Below, piece after piece: positions 53,811 through 63,159 of a DNA stretch of 64,000 bases. The stretch comes from Alitabrizicola rongguiensis. Its GTDB lineage: Bacteria; Pseudomonadota; Alphaproteobacteria; Rhodobacterales; Rhodobacteraceae. The notes under the pieces are model-generated. The model did not search any database. It saw only the letters and a list, made by a program, of their open reading frames with translations, and was not told where the DNA came from. Position numbers and translations under genes: made by a program. Each line of letters opens with the position of its first letter. Within the stretch, counting starts at the first letter, position 1. The stretch covers positions 992,001 to 1,056,000 of the forward strand of contig NZ_JAKENF010000001.1 of the NCBI RefSeq assembly GCF_021491355.1, given 5' to 3'.

Positions 53811-55662
53811 GGCGCTGTCCTGCTTGCCGAAGCCTGGCCAATATCAACGTCAACGCCGAGGGCGTCATCCCGTCAATACGAGCGGCCTGCGCCAAACTTG
53901 CAGGCCGGACCCGAACCAGCTTTGCCTTCAGCTCGTTGGAGAGACCCGACATGGCCGAGTAATCGAAGTCTTCCGGAATCGGAACGGCTTCATCCCGCCG
54001 TAGCGCGGCGACATCCGCCTCTTGCCGGTCAGCGTACTGAGCGTAAAGAGCTTCGATCTGGACCTGTTCCTTGATGTCATCAGGCAAGGCGTCCATTCGC
54101 GCGGAGAGTCCCGCAAAGCGCGCCAAATCGCTTTCGGGAAACGCCAATAGCGAGAATGCAGAGCGTCTCGCCCCATCCCTGCTTACCTTGACACCAATCT
54201 GCTCTGCCTCGCCGGGGGTCAGCCTGATTGCCGAGAGTTCTTCGATCGCCCCGTTCAAGCGAACCATCTTCGCCTCAAATTCGGAAGCGCGATCCTGATT
54301 TACCAAACCCAGTTCAATTCCGAGGGGGGTCAATCTTTGGTCGGCATTATCCGCACGAAGCGTCAGCCGATACTCTGCCCTTGACGTGAACATACGATAG
54401 GGCTCGCTGACGCCACGCGTCACCAGATCGTCGATCAGAACGCCAATATAGCTTTGGCTGCGACTGAACACGACGGTTGCTTTCTCGGCGATCAGCCTTG
54501 CCGCATTGAGGCCGGCCACCAGACCCTGAGCTGCAGCCTCTTCATATCCCGTTGTGCCGTTAATCTGCCCCGCAAAGAAAAGGCCGGCGATTTCCCCATG
54601 CTCCAGGGTCGGCTTGAGTGCCCGAGGGTCGAAGTAATCGTACTCGATCGCATAGCCTGGTTGCAGGATCCTGGCGTCCTCCAAGCCCTTGATCGTATGC
54701 ACATAATCTTCCTGCACGTCGGCAGGAAGCGAGGTTGAAATCCCGTTCGGGTAAATCGTATCGTCGGCCAGACCCTCAGGCTCGAGGTAGATCTGATGCG
54801 ACGTCTTGTCGGCAAACCGGACAACCTTATCCTCGAGTGAGGGGCAATATCGCGGACCGATACCTTCGATATGCCCTCCATACATTGCCGAGCGAGAAAG
54901 ATTGCTCCGCACTACGTCGTGTGTCGTTTCATTCGTCGCGGTCACGCCACACCAGACCTGCCTGGCAAACGGCTTACGATTCAGAAATGAAAACATGACC
55001 GGCTCATCATCGCCGTACTGACGCTCAAGAATATCCCAGCGGATCGTCTTGCCATCCAATCGCGGCGGAGTCCCGGTCTTCAGCCGGCCGCGCCCAAAGG
55101 CTATCTCGTCCAGGCGCTCCGCCAAGCGGATCGACGGCTTGTCGCCCATCCGACCGCCGGCGTGGCTTCTATCGCCTATATGAATGACGCCCCGCAAGAA
55201 TGTTCCCGTCGTAAGTACTACCGCCCGGCATGAGATGGCTTCGCCGCTTGCCAAGACAACGCCCGTGGTCCTCTCGCCGGTCATGGCGATGTCGACAACC
55301 TCACCCTCAACAATTGTCAGGCGCTCTTGTCTATGTGTCGCCTCGAGCATTCGTTCGCGATAGATGCGTCGGTCTGCCTGGGCGCGCGGTCCGCGAACCG
55401 CCGGCCCCTTGCGACGGTTAAGCATCCTGAACTGTATTCCGGCCTGGTCCGCGACCCGACCCATCACACCATCCAACGCATCGATTTCGCGAACAAGGTG
55501 CCCCTTGCCCAACCCACCAATCGCGGGGTTGCAGGACATCACCCCGATGCCTCCACGCGATAGCGTAATCAGCGCGGTCGCCGCACCCGCCCGGGCCGCC
55601 GCATGCGCCGCTTCAGCACCGGCGTGCCCACCACCGATGACAACGACATCGAAATGCTTCAC
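53800..55662 (-). CDS. mnmG: tRNA uridine-5-carboxymethylaminomethyl modification enzyme MnmG (GidA)
   Basis: 620 residues from the GTG at 55662, with GGGAG 8 bases upstream; an in-frame GTG at 55671 would begin before that site, and still earlier starts lie in mnmE. The protein begins [20 protein letters not shown], the FAD-binding motif. Typical are [20 protein letters not shown] and [20 protein letters not shown]. It modifies U34 of tRNA with MnmE, whose gene is upstream. The start codon sits in the core of a parS-like site (55655-55670). Overlaps rsmG by 11 bases. Confidence 0.95.
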   Translation of the reverse strand: MKHFDVVVIGGGHAGAEAAHAAARAGAATALITLSRGGIGVMSCNPAIGGLGKGHLVREIDALDGVMGRVADQAGIQFRMLNRRKGPAVRGPRAQADRRIYRERMLEATHRQERLTIVEGEVVDIAMTGERTTGVVLASGEAISCRAVVLTTGTFLRGVIHIGDRSHAGGRMGDKPSIRLAERLDEIAFGRGRLKTGTPPRLDGKTIRWDILERQYGDDEPVMFSFLNRKPFARQVWCGVTATNETTHDVVRSNLSRSAMYGGHIEGIGPRYCPSLEDKVVRFADKTSHQIYLEPEGLADDTIYPNGISTSLPADVQEDYVHTIKGLEDARILQPGYAIEYDYFDPRALKPTLEHGEIAGLFFAGQINGTTGYEEAAAQGLVAGLNAARLIAEKATVVFSRSQSYIGVLIDDLVTRGVSEPYRMFTSRAEYRLTLRADNADQRLTPLGIELGLVNQDRASEFEAKMVRLNGAIEELSAIRLTPGEAEQIGVKVSRDGARRSAFSLLAFPESDLARFAGLSARMDALPDDIKEQVQIEALYAQYADRQEADVAALRRDEAVPIPEDFDYSAMSGLSNELKAKLVRVRPASLAQAARIDGMTPSALTLILARLRQAGQRRAS

Positions 55663-55670
55663 GTGAAACA
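55655..55670. promoter_or_regulatory. parS site 3, one mismatch
   Basis: TGCTTCACGTGAAACA, differing from the consensus only at position 3. It covers the mnmG GTG start, which lies in the CACGTG core on the minus strand. Located in the mnmE-mnmG junction, about 3.2 kb from the putative oriC, the closest of the three sites. Confidence 0.9.
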
Positions 55671-55675
55671 CTCCC

Positions 55676-56968
55676 TCACTTCCCGATGCAGAACCGGGCA
55701 AAGATCTCTCCCAGGAGATCCTCGACATCCACCCGCCCAACGACGGAATCCAAGGCCCGGGCCGCCAGCCGGAGCTCCTCGGCCGCCAACTCCAGACGAC
55801 CGAACCCATTCCTTATCTCATCCAGCGCCGATTCCGCAAAGCCGATCGCACGCAACACCGCCATGCGTTGACGCTCACGGATAAGAATCCCGCCGGAGGG
55901 GACCTTCTTCAAGAGTCGGGCGTGAATCTCATCGATCAGATCTGTCACACCGGCACCCGTCTCGCCCGAGACGCGAAGGCCAGGGCCAGGGCCAGGGTGT
56001 TGATCCGCCTTTCCAATCACGATCAGGTCATCCGGCCCAAGCTCGATTGATGGAAGATCCGCCCCTTCATCCAGCAGAAGCACGCGAAGATCCGCCGCCG
56101 CCGCCCTGCGCCGCGCTCGGTCGATTCCTGCCGTTTCAATCGGATCCTGCGTTTCCCGCAGTCCGGCCGTGTCAAGAAACGTCACCGGCAGACCCTTCAC
56201 GTCCATCCGAACTTCGAGCACATCGCGCGTCGTTCCAGCAACATGAGACGTGATCGCAACATCCCGACGAGCTAACATATTGAGAAGGGTAGATTTTCCA
56301 GCGTTTGGTGCACCAAGTATCGCCACCTCGAACCCCTCGCGAACCCTCTCTCTTGCGACGGACACGGAAGCCTCATCACGAAGCTCCATCAGCAATCGAA
56401 CAAGCAGATCTGTGACTTCCGGCGTCACGTCGACAGGAACATCCTCATCCGCAAAGTCGATCGTCGCTTCAAGCAGAGCCGCGGCACGAACGATCATCTC
56501 GCGCCAGGCCCCCACCCGGGTGCCGACAGCGCCCGAAAAGACCTCCAGGGCCTGCTTTCTTTGCGCCTCGGTTTCCGCCTCGATCAGATCGGACAAGCCT
56601 TCGACCTGCGCAAGGTCAAGCCGACCATTCTCCAGCGCGCGTCGCGTGAATTCCCCCGGTTCGGCTATGCGCAACCCGGGCTGTTCCGAAAGCGCCGAAA
56701 GAACAGCCGAGACAGTAGCAAGGCTTCCATGAAGGTGAAGTTCGGCAACACGCTCGCCCGTGAAGCTGGCGCGCTCATCGAAGACAAGGACCAGTGCATC
56801 GTCAAGGATGTCGCCGTTCCATCCCAGTTGCCGGAGGCTGGCCCGACGAACTGCAGGCACGCTGCCTGTCAGCCGACGCACGACCTCATGCGACTGCGGC
56901 CCGGAGATCCGGACAACGGAAAGCCCGGCTTTTCCCCGAGCCGAGGCCAAGGCATAGATCGTGTCCAT
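55676..56968 (-). CDS. mnmE: tRNA modification GTPase MnmE (TrmE)
   Basis: 430 residues. N-terminal folate-binding domain [20 protein letters not shown], then the helical domain, then a G domain with [30 protein letters not shown] and VIGKADQ, and the C-terminal CIGK motif that ends the protein. MnmE works with MnmG on U34 of tRNAs. The mnmE-mnmG pair is joined, with a 13-base gap holding the parS site and GGGAG. It follows rho by 30 bases. Confidence 0.95.
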   Translation of the reverse strand: MDTIYALASARGKAGLSVVRISGPQSHEVVRRLTGSVPAVRRASLRQLGWNGDILDDALVLVFDERASFTGERVAELHLHGSLATVSAVLSALSEQPGLRIAEPGEFTRRALENGRLDLAQVEGLSDLIEAETEAQRKQALEVFSGAVGTRVGAWREMIVRAAALLEATIDFADEDVPVDVTPEVTDLLVRLLMELRDEASVSVARERVREGFEVAILGAPNAGKSTLLNMLARRDVAITSHVAGTTRDVLEVRMDVKGLPVTFLDTAGLRETQDPIETAGIDRARRRAAAADLRVLLLDEGADLPSIELGPDDLIVIGKADQHPGPGPGLRVSGETGAGVTDLIDEIHARLLKKVPSGGILIRERQRMAVLRAIGFAESALDEIRNGFGRLELAAEELRLAARALDSVVGRVDVEDLLGEIFARFCIGK

Positions 56969-56998
56969 AAAGGCGAAATCCGAACAGGAAATACCGCG

Positions 56999-58270
56999 TC
57001 AGGTATTCATCGACTCGAAGAATTCGGCGTTGCTCTTCGTCTGCTTCAGCTTCGAAATCAGGAACTCGATGGCATCGGTCGTTCCCATCGGGTTCAGGAT
57101 GCGCCGCAGTACATAGGTCTTCTGCAGATCGCCCTTGTCGACCAGAAGATCCTCTTTCCGCGTTCCGGATTTCAGGATGTCCATGGCCGGGAAAACGCGT
57201 TTGTCCGCAACCTTGCGGTCCAGCACGATCTCCGAGTTGCCGGTGCCCTTGAATTCTTCGAAGATCACCTCGTCCATACGGCTGCCCGTATCGATCAGGG
57301 CTGTCGCGATGATCGTCAGCGAACCCCCTTCCTCGATGTTGCGGGCCGCACCGAAGAACCGCTTGGGCCGTTGAAGCGCATTCGCATCGACACCACCGGT
57401 CAGCACCTTGCCGGAAGATGGAACGACAGTATTGAACGCACGACCAAGGCGCGTGATCGAATCGAGCAGGATCACCACATCACGTTTATGCTCGACCAGT
57501 CGCTTGGCCTTCTCGATCACCATCTCGGCCACGGCGACGTGACGCGTTGCCGGTTCGTCAAAGGTTGAGGAGACCACCTCGCCCTTCACGCTCCGCTGCA
57601 TGTCCGTAACTTCCTCGGGCCGCTCGTCGATCAACAGAACGATCAGATAGCATTCCGGATGATTGGTCGCGATCGAATGCGCGATATTCTGCAAAAGCAC
57701 GGTCTTGCCCGTCCGCGGCGGAGCCACGATCAGCGCTCGCTGCCCCTTCCCGATCGGCGCGACAAGATCGATGATCCGGGCCGAACGATCCTTGATCGTC
57801 GGATCGTCGATTTCCATCTTCAACCGCTCGTCGGGATAAAGCGGCGTCAGGTTATCGAAATGGACCTTGTGCCGCGCCTTTTCCGGATCGTCAAAATTGA
57901 TCCGAGTCACTTTGGTCAGCGAAAAGTAGCGCTCCGCGTCCCGTGGCGCCTGGATCACGCCTTCGATCGTGTCCCCGGTGCGCAGCGAGAACTGCCGAAG
58001 GATCTCGGGCGAAACATAGATGTCATCAGGGCCCGGCAGATAGTTTGCCTCTGGCGAGCGGAGAAAGCCGAAACCATCCTGCAGCACCTCAAGAACGCCA
58101 TCGCCGCCGATCTCGAACCCTTCTTCGGCATGCTCCTTCAGGATCGAGAACATCATCTCGCCCTTGCGCATCGAAGGAGCGTTCTCGATCTCCCACTCTT
58201 CTGCCATCGCCAGAAGATCGGCCGGGGTCTTGGCCTTCAGGTCGGACAGGTTCAGACGTTCTCTGGTCAT
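56999..58270 (-). CDS. rho: Transcription termination factor Rho
   Basis: 423 residues from the ATG at 58270, the family's usual length; a TTG at 58291 would add seven residues. The RNA-binding OSB domain has [20 protein letters not shown], and the ATPase has [28 protein letters not shown] and [19 protein letters not shown]. Rho ends many transcripts in a hexameric ring. It is preceded by hemJ across a 131-base gap with a 9-bp inverted repeat near hemJ's stop. It lies next to the putative origin. Confidence 0.96.
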   Translation of the reverse strand: MTRERLNLSDLKAKTPADLLAMAEEWEIENAPSMRKGEMMFSILKEHAEEGFEIGGDGVLEVLQDGFGFLRSPEANYLPGPDDIYVSPEILRQFSLRTGDTIEGVIQAPRDAERYFSLTKVTRINFDDPEKARHKVHFDNLTPLYPDERLKMEIDDPTIKDRSARIIDLVAPIGKGQRALIVAPPRTGKTVLLQNIAHSIATNHPECYLIVLLIDERPEEVTDMQRSVKGEVVSSTFDEPATRHVAVAEMVIEKAKRLVEHKRDVVILLDSITRLGRAFNTVVPSSGKVLTGGVDANALQRPKRFFGAARNIEEGGSLTIIATALIDTGSRMDEVIFEEFKGTGNSEIVLDRKVADKRVFPAMDILKSGTRKEDLLVDKGDLQKTYVLRRILNPMGTTDAIEFLISKLKQTKSNAEFFESMNT

Positions 58271-58362
58271 GGGAGGCGGCTCGCGAAGCAATGACAGCTG
58301 TCCCGTATACGGGAGCGGTCAGGAATATGGCACGGGAAAGATCTGGGCCGGACGGCTCAGCA

Positions 58363-58402
58363 AGCGGTTGAATACGTCCGCCGCCGGCACAAGTCAACCG
58401 CT
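58363..58402 (-). promoter_or_regulatory. Inverted repeat between hemJ and rho
   Basis: AGCGGTTGA (58363-58371) and TCAACCGCT (58394-58402) are perfect inverted 9-mers with 22 bases between, in the leader of rho and touching the hemJ stop. Without a following T-run it is not a plain terminator. Since rho genes often regulate themselves by premature termination, a role in the rho leader is possible. Confidence 0.45.
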
Positions 58403-58851
58403 CAGAACTTCACAACCACGGAGAGCACGACCACAAGCATCAGAATCGTCGGCAGTTCATTCATCATCCGGTATTGCCTACCGGTCCGGAGGTTCTGACC
58501 CGCAGCGAAATCCTTGCGTCGAAGGCCGAGCCAATGATGGAACCATGTCATGGCCAAAACAGCTGCAGCCTTTGTCCAGGGCCAGACCATGCTCCAGTCC
58601 ACGATCCCGGGGGTGAAGACAAGCGCCAGACCGAATATCCATGTCGCGATCATGGACGGGTTCATGATCAGCCTCAGAAGCTTCCGTTCCATTGTCTGGA
58701 ACAGTTGGTCGGTTTCGCTTCCCGCTTCGACAGCCTCGGCGTGATAGACGAAAAGCCGAGGCAAATAGAAAAGGCCCGCCATCCAGGCGATCACCGACAT
58801 GATGTGAAAAGCCTTGGTCCAGGAATAGTACTCGGCCAGAAAGTCGCTCAT
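58402..58851 (-). CDS. hemJ: Protoporphyrinogen IX oxidase HemJ
   Basis: 149 residues from the ATG at 58851, with GAGGGAA upstream; the frame is open to 58968 but runs into the origin region. Four membrane helices and the family's conserved residues are seen: WTKAFHIMSVIAWMAGLFYL with His16, NPSMIATWIFGLALVF and RTGRQYRMMNELPT. HemJ oxidises protoporphyrinogen IX to protoporphyrin IX in bacteria lacking HemG and HemY, binding heme in some cases. hemH and hemW are also in this window. Reads away from the putative oriC. Confidence 0.93.
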   Translation of the reverse strand: MSDFLAEYYSWTKAFHIMSVIAWMAGLFYLPRLFVYHAEAVEAGSETDQLFQTMERKLLRLIMNPSMIATWIFGLALVFTPGIVDWSMVWPWTKAAAVLAMTWFHHWLGLRRKDFAAGQNLRTGRQYRMMNELPTILMLVVVLSVVVKF

Positions 58852-58859
58852 GGTTCCCT

Positions 58860-59250
58860 CTTCCTTGCCCTCTCTTCTAATCAGATAAGAGTCTTTAAAG
58901 GAATGATGCTGTTGGTCCTCTGGACAACGGGATTTCTCTTCTTTTCCCGGTAGACATCCACAAGGCAAAGCCTGTGGGAAACTTGCGCAGAACTTCGCGA
59001 GACAGAGCCAATGACCAATAAAATAATTCTATTTCAATGAGATATATAGGCCAGAACCCTAGAGCGCCTGTGGATCGAAACCCTCTTCTGTCCGCTGATA
59101 TCTTTGCCCACAAGATCAGACAGAACTTCTCCCATCGTGGACAACTCCGAGGCAGACTTGACAAGGCGTGGGGGTCGACCAAGCTTTGCCGGAACAGGCG
59201 CGATCGTTCCCGGAATGGGCCGCAGGAACATATCAGGATTATCCACAGCC
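58860..59250. other. Putative chromosomal origin of replication (oriC)
   Basis: An almost 400-base non-coding segment between hemJ and maf. It has one perfect DnaA box, TTATCCACA at 59239-59247, and six sites with 7 of 9 matches: 58919-58927 (TCTGGACAA), 58954-58962 (ACATCCACA), 58973-58981 (TGTGGGAAA), 59069-59077 (TGTGGATCG), 59104-59112 (TTGCCCACA) and 59136-59144 (CGTGGACAA). An AT-rich block at 59010-59048 is a good unwinding candidate. A GANTC methylation site (GAGTC) is at 58889. Genes on both sides read outward. Three parS sites and parAB lie within 9 kb. The call is inference from these, not from an experiment. Confidence 0.82.
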
Positions 59251-59252
59251 CT

Positions 59253-59861
59253 ATGCCCTCGACGAACAAAGAGATCATCCTGGCATCGCAATCCGAAGTG
59301 CGGAAAAGGCTGCTTGACGCCGCAGGGGTAAGAGCCATCTGCGTAGCGGCGAGGGTTGATGAACGGTCGATCACTCAGGCGCTTATCGCCGAAGAGGCCA
59401 AACCCCGCGACATCGCGGATACGCTGGCTGAATTGAAGGCTCGAAAGATTTCCGACCGCTACCCGCAGGCTCTGGTCATCGGATGCGACCAGACGCTCGA
59501 TTTTCAGGGAGAGGTCTGGGGCAAGCCAGAGGACCCTGACGTGGCACGCGACCAACTCGTGCGGCTCAGGGGCCAGACCCACAGGCTCCATTCAGCCGTC
59601 GTTCTCTATGATGCAGGTGAACCCATCTGGCGGCACGTTGCGACGGTGCGGCTGAAGATGCGGGATTTCTCCGACACTTTCCTTGACGACTATCTCGCGC
59701 GGAACTGGGAAACAGCCCGGCACAGCGTCGGCTGCTACATGCTGGAGGCAGAAGGGATCCGACTCTTCGAGACGGTCGAAGGCGACTATTTCTCGGTTCT
59801 CGGGCTTCCGTTGATGCCGTTGCTCGGTTATCTCGGGAAGAGAGGTTTCATCCCCGCATGA
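59253..59861 (+). CDS. maf: Maf-like nucleoside triphosphate pyrophosphatase
   Basis: 202 residues from the ATG at 59253; the frame is open to 59037 but that stretch lies in the origin region with DnaA boxes. The Maf motif [19 protein letters not shown] opens the protein; [20 protein letters not shown] and [20 protein letters not shown] follow. The family removes modified nucleotides such as dTTP/UTP analogues and has been linked to cell division arrest. The ATG is 5 bases after the perfect DnaA box with no clear ribosome site, so it may be DnaA-controlled. Overlaps aroE by 4 bases. Confidence 0.92.
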   Translation: MPSTNKEIILASQSEVRKRLLDAAGVRAICVAARVDERSITQALIAEEAKPRDIADTLAELKARKISDRYPQALVIGCDQTLDFQGEVWGKPEDPDVARDQLVRLRGQTHRLHSAVVLYDAGEPIWRHVATVRLKMRDFSDTFLDDYLARNWETARHSVGCYMLEAEGIRLFETVEGDYFSVLGLPLMPLLGYLGKRGFIPA

Positions 59862-60697
59862 CGGAACTGCCGCGTATCCCCCTTGCCGGCGTGATCGGCT
59901 CCCCAATTGCCCACAGCCGCTCGCCGGCGTTGCATGGCTATTGGCTGAAGCGCTACGGGATCAAGGGCCACTACATCCCCATGGATATCGGCCAGGCCGA
60001 TCTGAAGGAAGCCTTGCAGTTCCTGCCACGGGTCGGCTTCGTCGGGCTGAACGTGACGATCCCGCACAAGGAAACCGTGCTCGCGCTTGCCGATATCGTC
60101 ACCGATCGGGCAGCTCTGATCGGTGCAGCCAATACACTGATCTTCCGCAAGGACGGAAAGGTCTTCGCCGACAACACCGACGGATCGGGCTTCATCGCAA
60201 ACCTCCGGCAGGAAGCCCCGCATTGGGCCCCTTCGGCAGGCCCCGCGGTTGTACTCGGGGCCGGTGGTGCGGCGCGTGCAGTCGTGGCGGCGCTGATCGA
60301 GGTTGGTGTCCCTGAAATCCGCATCGCAAACCGCACGCGCGCCCGGGCCGAGGCGCTCCGCTCCGACTTCGGTGCCAAGCTCGTGGTCGAGGAATGGGTT
60401 CAGGTCGGCAATATCCTGGATGATGCCGCGACCGTGGTGAATACGACGGCGCTCGGCATGACGGGCAAACCCGATCTCGTGGTCCCACTTGACAGACTTC
60501 CGTCGTCGGCTTTGGTCACCGATCTGGTCTATACCCCTCTGCAGACGACGTTTCTTCAACAGGCGGCAATGCAGGGCTGTACCACTGTCGATGGCCTTGG
60601 GATGCTGCTCCATCAGGCCGCCCCCGGCTTCGAGCGCTGGTTCGGCGTCCGGCCCGAGGTGGATGCCGAGACCCGCGCCGCGGTGCTGGCCGCATGA
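59858..60697 (+). CDS. aroE: Shikimate dehydrogenase
   Basis: 279 residues. Substrate-binding [20 protein letters not shown] and [11 protein letters not shown] with the catalytic Lys, then [10 protein letters not shown] with Asp, and the NADP-binding [20 protein letters not shown]. It reduces 3-dehydroshikimate to shikimate in aromatic amino acid synthesis. The ATG overlaps the maf stop by 4 bases and its stop overlaps the coaE start, so maf-aroE-coaE-dnaQ form one operon reading away from the origin. Confidence 0.95.
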   Translation: MTELPRIPLAGVIGSPIAHSRSPALHGYWLKRYGIKGHYIPMDIGQADLKEALQFLPRVGFVGLNVTIPHKETVLALADIVTDRAALIGAANTLIFRKDGKVFADNTDGSGFIANLRQEAPHWAPSAGPAVVLGAGGAARAVVAALIEVGVPEIRIANRTRARAEALRSDFGAKLVVEEWVQVGNILDDAATVVNTTALGMTGKPDLVVPLDRLPSSALVTDLVYTPLQTTFLQQAAMQGCTTVDGLGMLLHQAAPGFERWFGVRPEVDAETRAAVLAA

Positions 60698-61287
60698 CCG
60701 CCTACCGGTTGGGCCTGACCGGGTCGATCGGCATGGGCAAATCCACCACGGCAGCGATGTTCGCGGAGCTCGGGCTTCCCGTCTGGGATGCCGATGCAGC
60801 GGTTCATCGGCTTTATGCCTCCGGTGGTGCAGCCGTTAAGCCGCTGTCTCAGCTCCACCCGCCGGCGCTGATTGACGGCGGCATAGACCGTGCGGCGCTC
60901 AAGGTATGGATCGCCGCCGATCCCACTGCCCTTCGGCAGCTCGAAACCACCGTTCACCCGCTTGTCGCCGCCGACCGGGCAGAGTTCATCAAGGGCACAC
61001 CTGGCGACATCGTGGTTCTCGACATCCCGCTTCTCTTCGAAACCGGCGCCGAAACGACGCTCGATGCAACCCTGCTTGTCACCGCACCACCCGAACTGCA
61101 GCGGGCCCGGGTTCTCGCTCGCCCCGGGATGACACAACAGCAGTTCGATCTGATCCTGTCGCGCCAGATGCCTGACCCTGAGAAGCGCCGCCGCGCCACC
61201 CATATCATCGAGACTCTGTCCATATCTTCGGTCCGCGCGGGGGTCGAAGCATTGGTCGACTACATCAGGAGCAGGCGCGATGCGTGA
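60694..61287 (+). CDS. coaE: Dephospho-CoA kinase
   Basis: 197 residues. P-loop GLTGSIGMGKSTTAAMFAEL (residues 6-25), the CoA-binding WDADAAVHRLYASGG, VLDIPLLFET and RQMPDPEKRRRATHII. It makes CoA from dephospho-CoA with ATP. It overlaps the aroE stop by 4 bases and the dnaQ start by 8. Length fits the family. Confidence 0.94.
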   Translation: MTAYRLGLTGSIGMGKSTTAAMFAELGLPVWDADAAVHRLYASGGAAVKPLSQLHPPALIDGGIDRAALKVWIAADPTALRQLETTVHPLVAADRAEFIKGTPGDIVVLDIPLLFETGAETTLDATLLVTAPPELQRARVLARPGMTQQQFDLILSRQMPDPEKRRRATHIIETLSISSVRAGVEALVDYIRSRRDA

Positions 61288-61984
61288 GATCGTACTCGAC
61301 ACCGAGACCACGGGCTTCGAACCCTCGGAAGGGCATCGCATCGTCGAAATCGGTGCGGTCGAGCTATTCAACCACCTGCCCACCGGTCGGACCTACCACC
61401 AGTACATCAACCCGCAGCGGATGATGCCGAAAGAGGCGTTCGAGGTTCACGGGTTGGGCGACGACTTCCTGCGCGACAAGCCCGTCTTCAGGTCGATTGC
61501 CCAGGACTTTCTGGATTTCGTCGGCGACGCGCGCCTTGTCATCCACAACGCCGCCTTCGATATCCGGTTCCTGAATGCGGAACTCGAATGGGTTGGGCTG
61601 CCGCAGATTTCATTCGACCGCGCAATCGACACGCTTCTGATGGCACGGCAGCGCTTTCCGGGTGCCCCCGCCTCGCTCGACGCGCTTTGCCGTCGCTTCG
61701 GCGTCGACAACTCGGCAAGGGAAAAGCACGGGGCGCTGCTCGACAGCGAGATTCTGGCTGAAGTCTATCTGGAACTGATTGGCGGTCGTCAGCCCGATCT
61801 GGTTCTTGCGCCGGAGTCTAGCCAAGGCAGCCTTTCGCCATCGACACCCGTCTGGCGACCGCGGCCGCGACCGCAGCCGCTTGCGCAGCGTCTCACCGAA
61901 GCCGAGGAGAAGGCCCACTCAGCCTTTGTCGCCGCGCTTGGAGACGCGGCGATCTGGAAGAAACGGGCTGGTGCAGGGTCTTAG
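61280..61984 (+). CDS. dnaQ: DNA polymerase III epsilon subunit (3'-5' proofreading exonuclease)
   Basis: 234 residues. Exo I motif LDTETTGFEP with Asp7 and Glu9, Exo II HNAAFDIRFLNAELEW and Exo III REKHGALLDSEILAEVYLEL with the catalytic His and Asp (DEDDh type). A C-terminal polymerase-binding tail follows (RPRPQPLAQRLTEAEEKAHS). It corrects polymerase errors. The gene overlaps coaE by 8 bases and its end overlaps the convergent secB by 4 bases. Confidence 0.95.
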   Translation: MREIVLDTETTGFEPSEGHRIVEIGAVELFNHLPTGRTYHQYINPQRMMPKEAFEVHGLGDDFLRDKPVFRSIAQDFLDFVGDARLVIHNAAFDIRFLNAELEWVGLPQISFDRAIDTLLMARQRFPGAPASLDALCRRFGVDNSAREKHGALLDSEILAEVYLELIGGRQPDLVLAPESSQGSLSPSTPVWRPRPRPQPLAQRLTEAEEKAHSAFVAALGDAAIWKKRAGAGS

Positions 61985-62481
61985 GAAAGCGGCTGACCGG
62001 CGGCCTTCTGGCTTTCCGCGCGGCGGGCGAGTTCCTGCCGGTACAGCGCAAGATAGTCCACGGTGTCGATATTGAGCGCCGGAAAGCCGCCGTCGCGGGT
62101 CACATCCGAAATGATGCGGCGAACGAAGGGGAACAGCAGGCGCGGGCATTCGATCAGCAGGAACGGGTGCAACTGATCTTCCGGAACGCCCTCGACATGG
62201 AAGATCCCGCCATATTCGAGCTCCAGAAGGAACAGCGACTCACCGTTCGCCTTGTTTTTCGACGTGACGCGGAACTTGTTGATGACCTCGTACTGATGGT
62301 CGACCGGGCGCTTCCGCGCGTCGAGGCTGACCTGAACGGTCACATCCGGGTTGATCTCAGTACCTTGCAGCCCCTTCTGTGCGACGGCGTTCTCGAAGGA
62401 CATGTCGCGAATGAACTGAGCCAGGACCTGCATCCGGATTTGCGGCGCTTCGCCCGTGGCGTTTCCGTTGGCTTCCGCCAT
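61981..62481 (-). CDS. secB: Protein-export chaperone SecB
   Basis: 166 residues. The family blocks are QVLAQFIRDMSFENAVAQKG, VDHQYEVINKFRVTSKNK, FLLELEYGGIFHV and ECPRLLFPFVRRIISDVTRD with GGFPALNIDTVDYLALY. SecB keeps preproteins unfolded and hands them to SecA. It is a leftward gene after rightward dnaQ, overlapping it by 4 bases. The acidic, alanine-rich N-terminus is typical in alphaproteobacteria. Confidence 0.96.
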   Translation of the reverse strand: MAEANGNATGEAPQIRMQVLAQFIRDMSFENAVAQKGLQGTEINPDVTVQVSLDARKRPVDHQYEVINKFRVTSKNKANGESLFLLELEYGGIFHVEGVPEDQLHPFLLIECPRLLFPFVRRIISDVTRDGGFPALNIDTVDYLALYRQELARRAESQKAAGQPLS

Positions 62482-62551
62482 CTCAATCTCCCAATCTTGT
62501 CAGGCCAAAATGGCCGTTGGGGGCATTCTCTAGCAGGTCGCCCGCGCGGTC

Positions 62552-63052
62552 TCAATGCCGCGTCCAGCCAGAAGGCGGGCGCGTTTCATCATCGGGAAGC
62601 TCTTCCCAGGTGCCATCGATCACATCGCCACGACGGCCCGCGCCGCGCGGCGTCCCACCATATGTGACGATGAAGGCGCCGTCTTCCGAAATCTGCGCCA
62701 TTTTCCGGGATGCGCCGCGCGACAGGCGGTCAAGGACCAGTTGCCGCACCGGCGGCAAAAGCAATAGTAGGCCAAGGGCATCTGCAAGAAAGCCGGGCAG
62801 GACAAGCAGGATGCCCGAAACGACCGCAAAGGCGCCATTGGCAAGAACCGGCGACGGATCGTCGCGGGACATCATGGCAAGGCGCAACTGATCGCGCGCC
62901 CGCGTTCCCTGCGCGCGGATCAGCAGAATGCCGGCCAGTGCGGTTCCAAGGATAATCGCCATGGTCCACCACAGGCCAATCCAGCCACCCACGGTGACAA
63001 AGAGCGCTATTTCCACAAGCGACAAGACGACGATCAGCGCCAAAAACGACAT
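62552..63052 (-). CDS. fxsA: FxsA family membrane protein
   Basis: 166 residues from the ATG at 63052, with GAGAGGGAA upstream. Membrane helices at the start (MSFLALIVVLSLVEIALFVT), at WTMAIILGTALAGILLI and near residue 80 (SGILLVLPGFLADALGLLLL). The conserved phrase LPGFLADALGLLLLLPPVRQ is the FxsA mark. FxsA is a cytoplasmic-membrane protein that in E. coli reduces phage exclusion. Divergent from tim44; the gap of 107 bases holds both promoters. Confidence 0.92.
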   Translation of the reverse strand: MSFLALIVVLSLVEIALFVTVGGWIGLWWTMAIILGTALAGILLIRAQGTRARDQLRLAMMSRDDPSPVLANGAFAVVSGILLVLPGFLADALGLLLLLPPVRQLVLDRLSRGASRKMAQISEDGAFIVTYGGTPRGAGRRGDVIDGTWEELPDDETRPPSGWTRH

Positions 63053-63159
63053 AGTTTCCCTCTCGATCGGGCCGGGCGGTGGACTTGGGCCCACCCCTCA
63101 CTTACATAAGGCGCAACAGGACGGCTAAACAACTCCGGGCTGTCCAATTCGAGGTATCC

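Noticed and set aside
59037-59252. N-terminal extension of Maf by 72 codons
   Set aside because: It would code through the DnaA boxes and next to the AT-rich block; Maf proteins start close to the IILASQS motif, which the ATG at 59253 gives.
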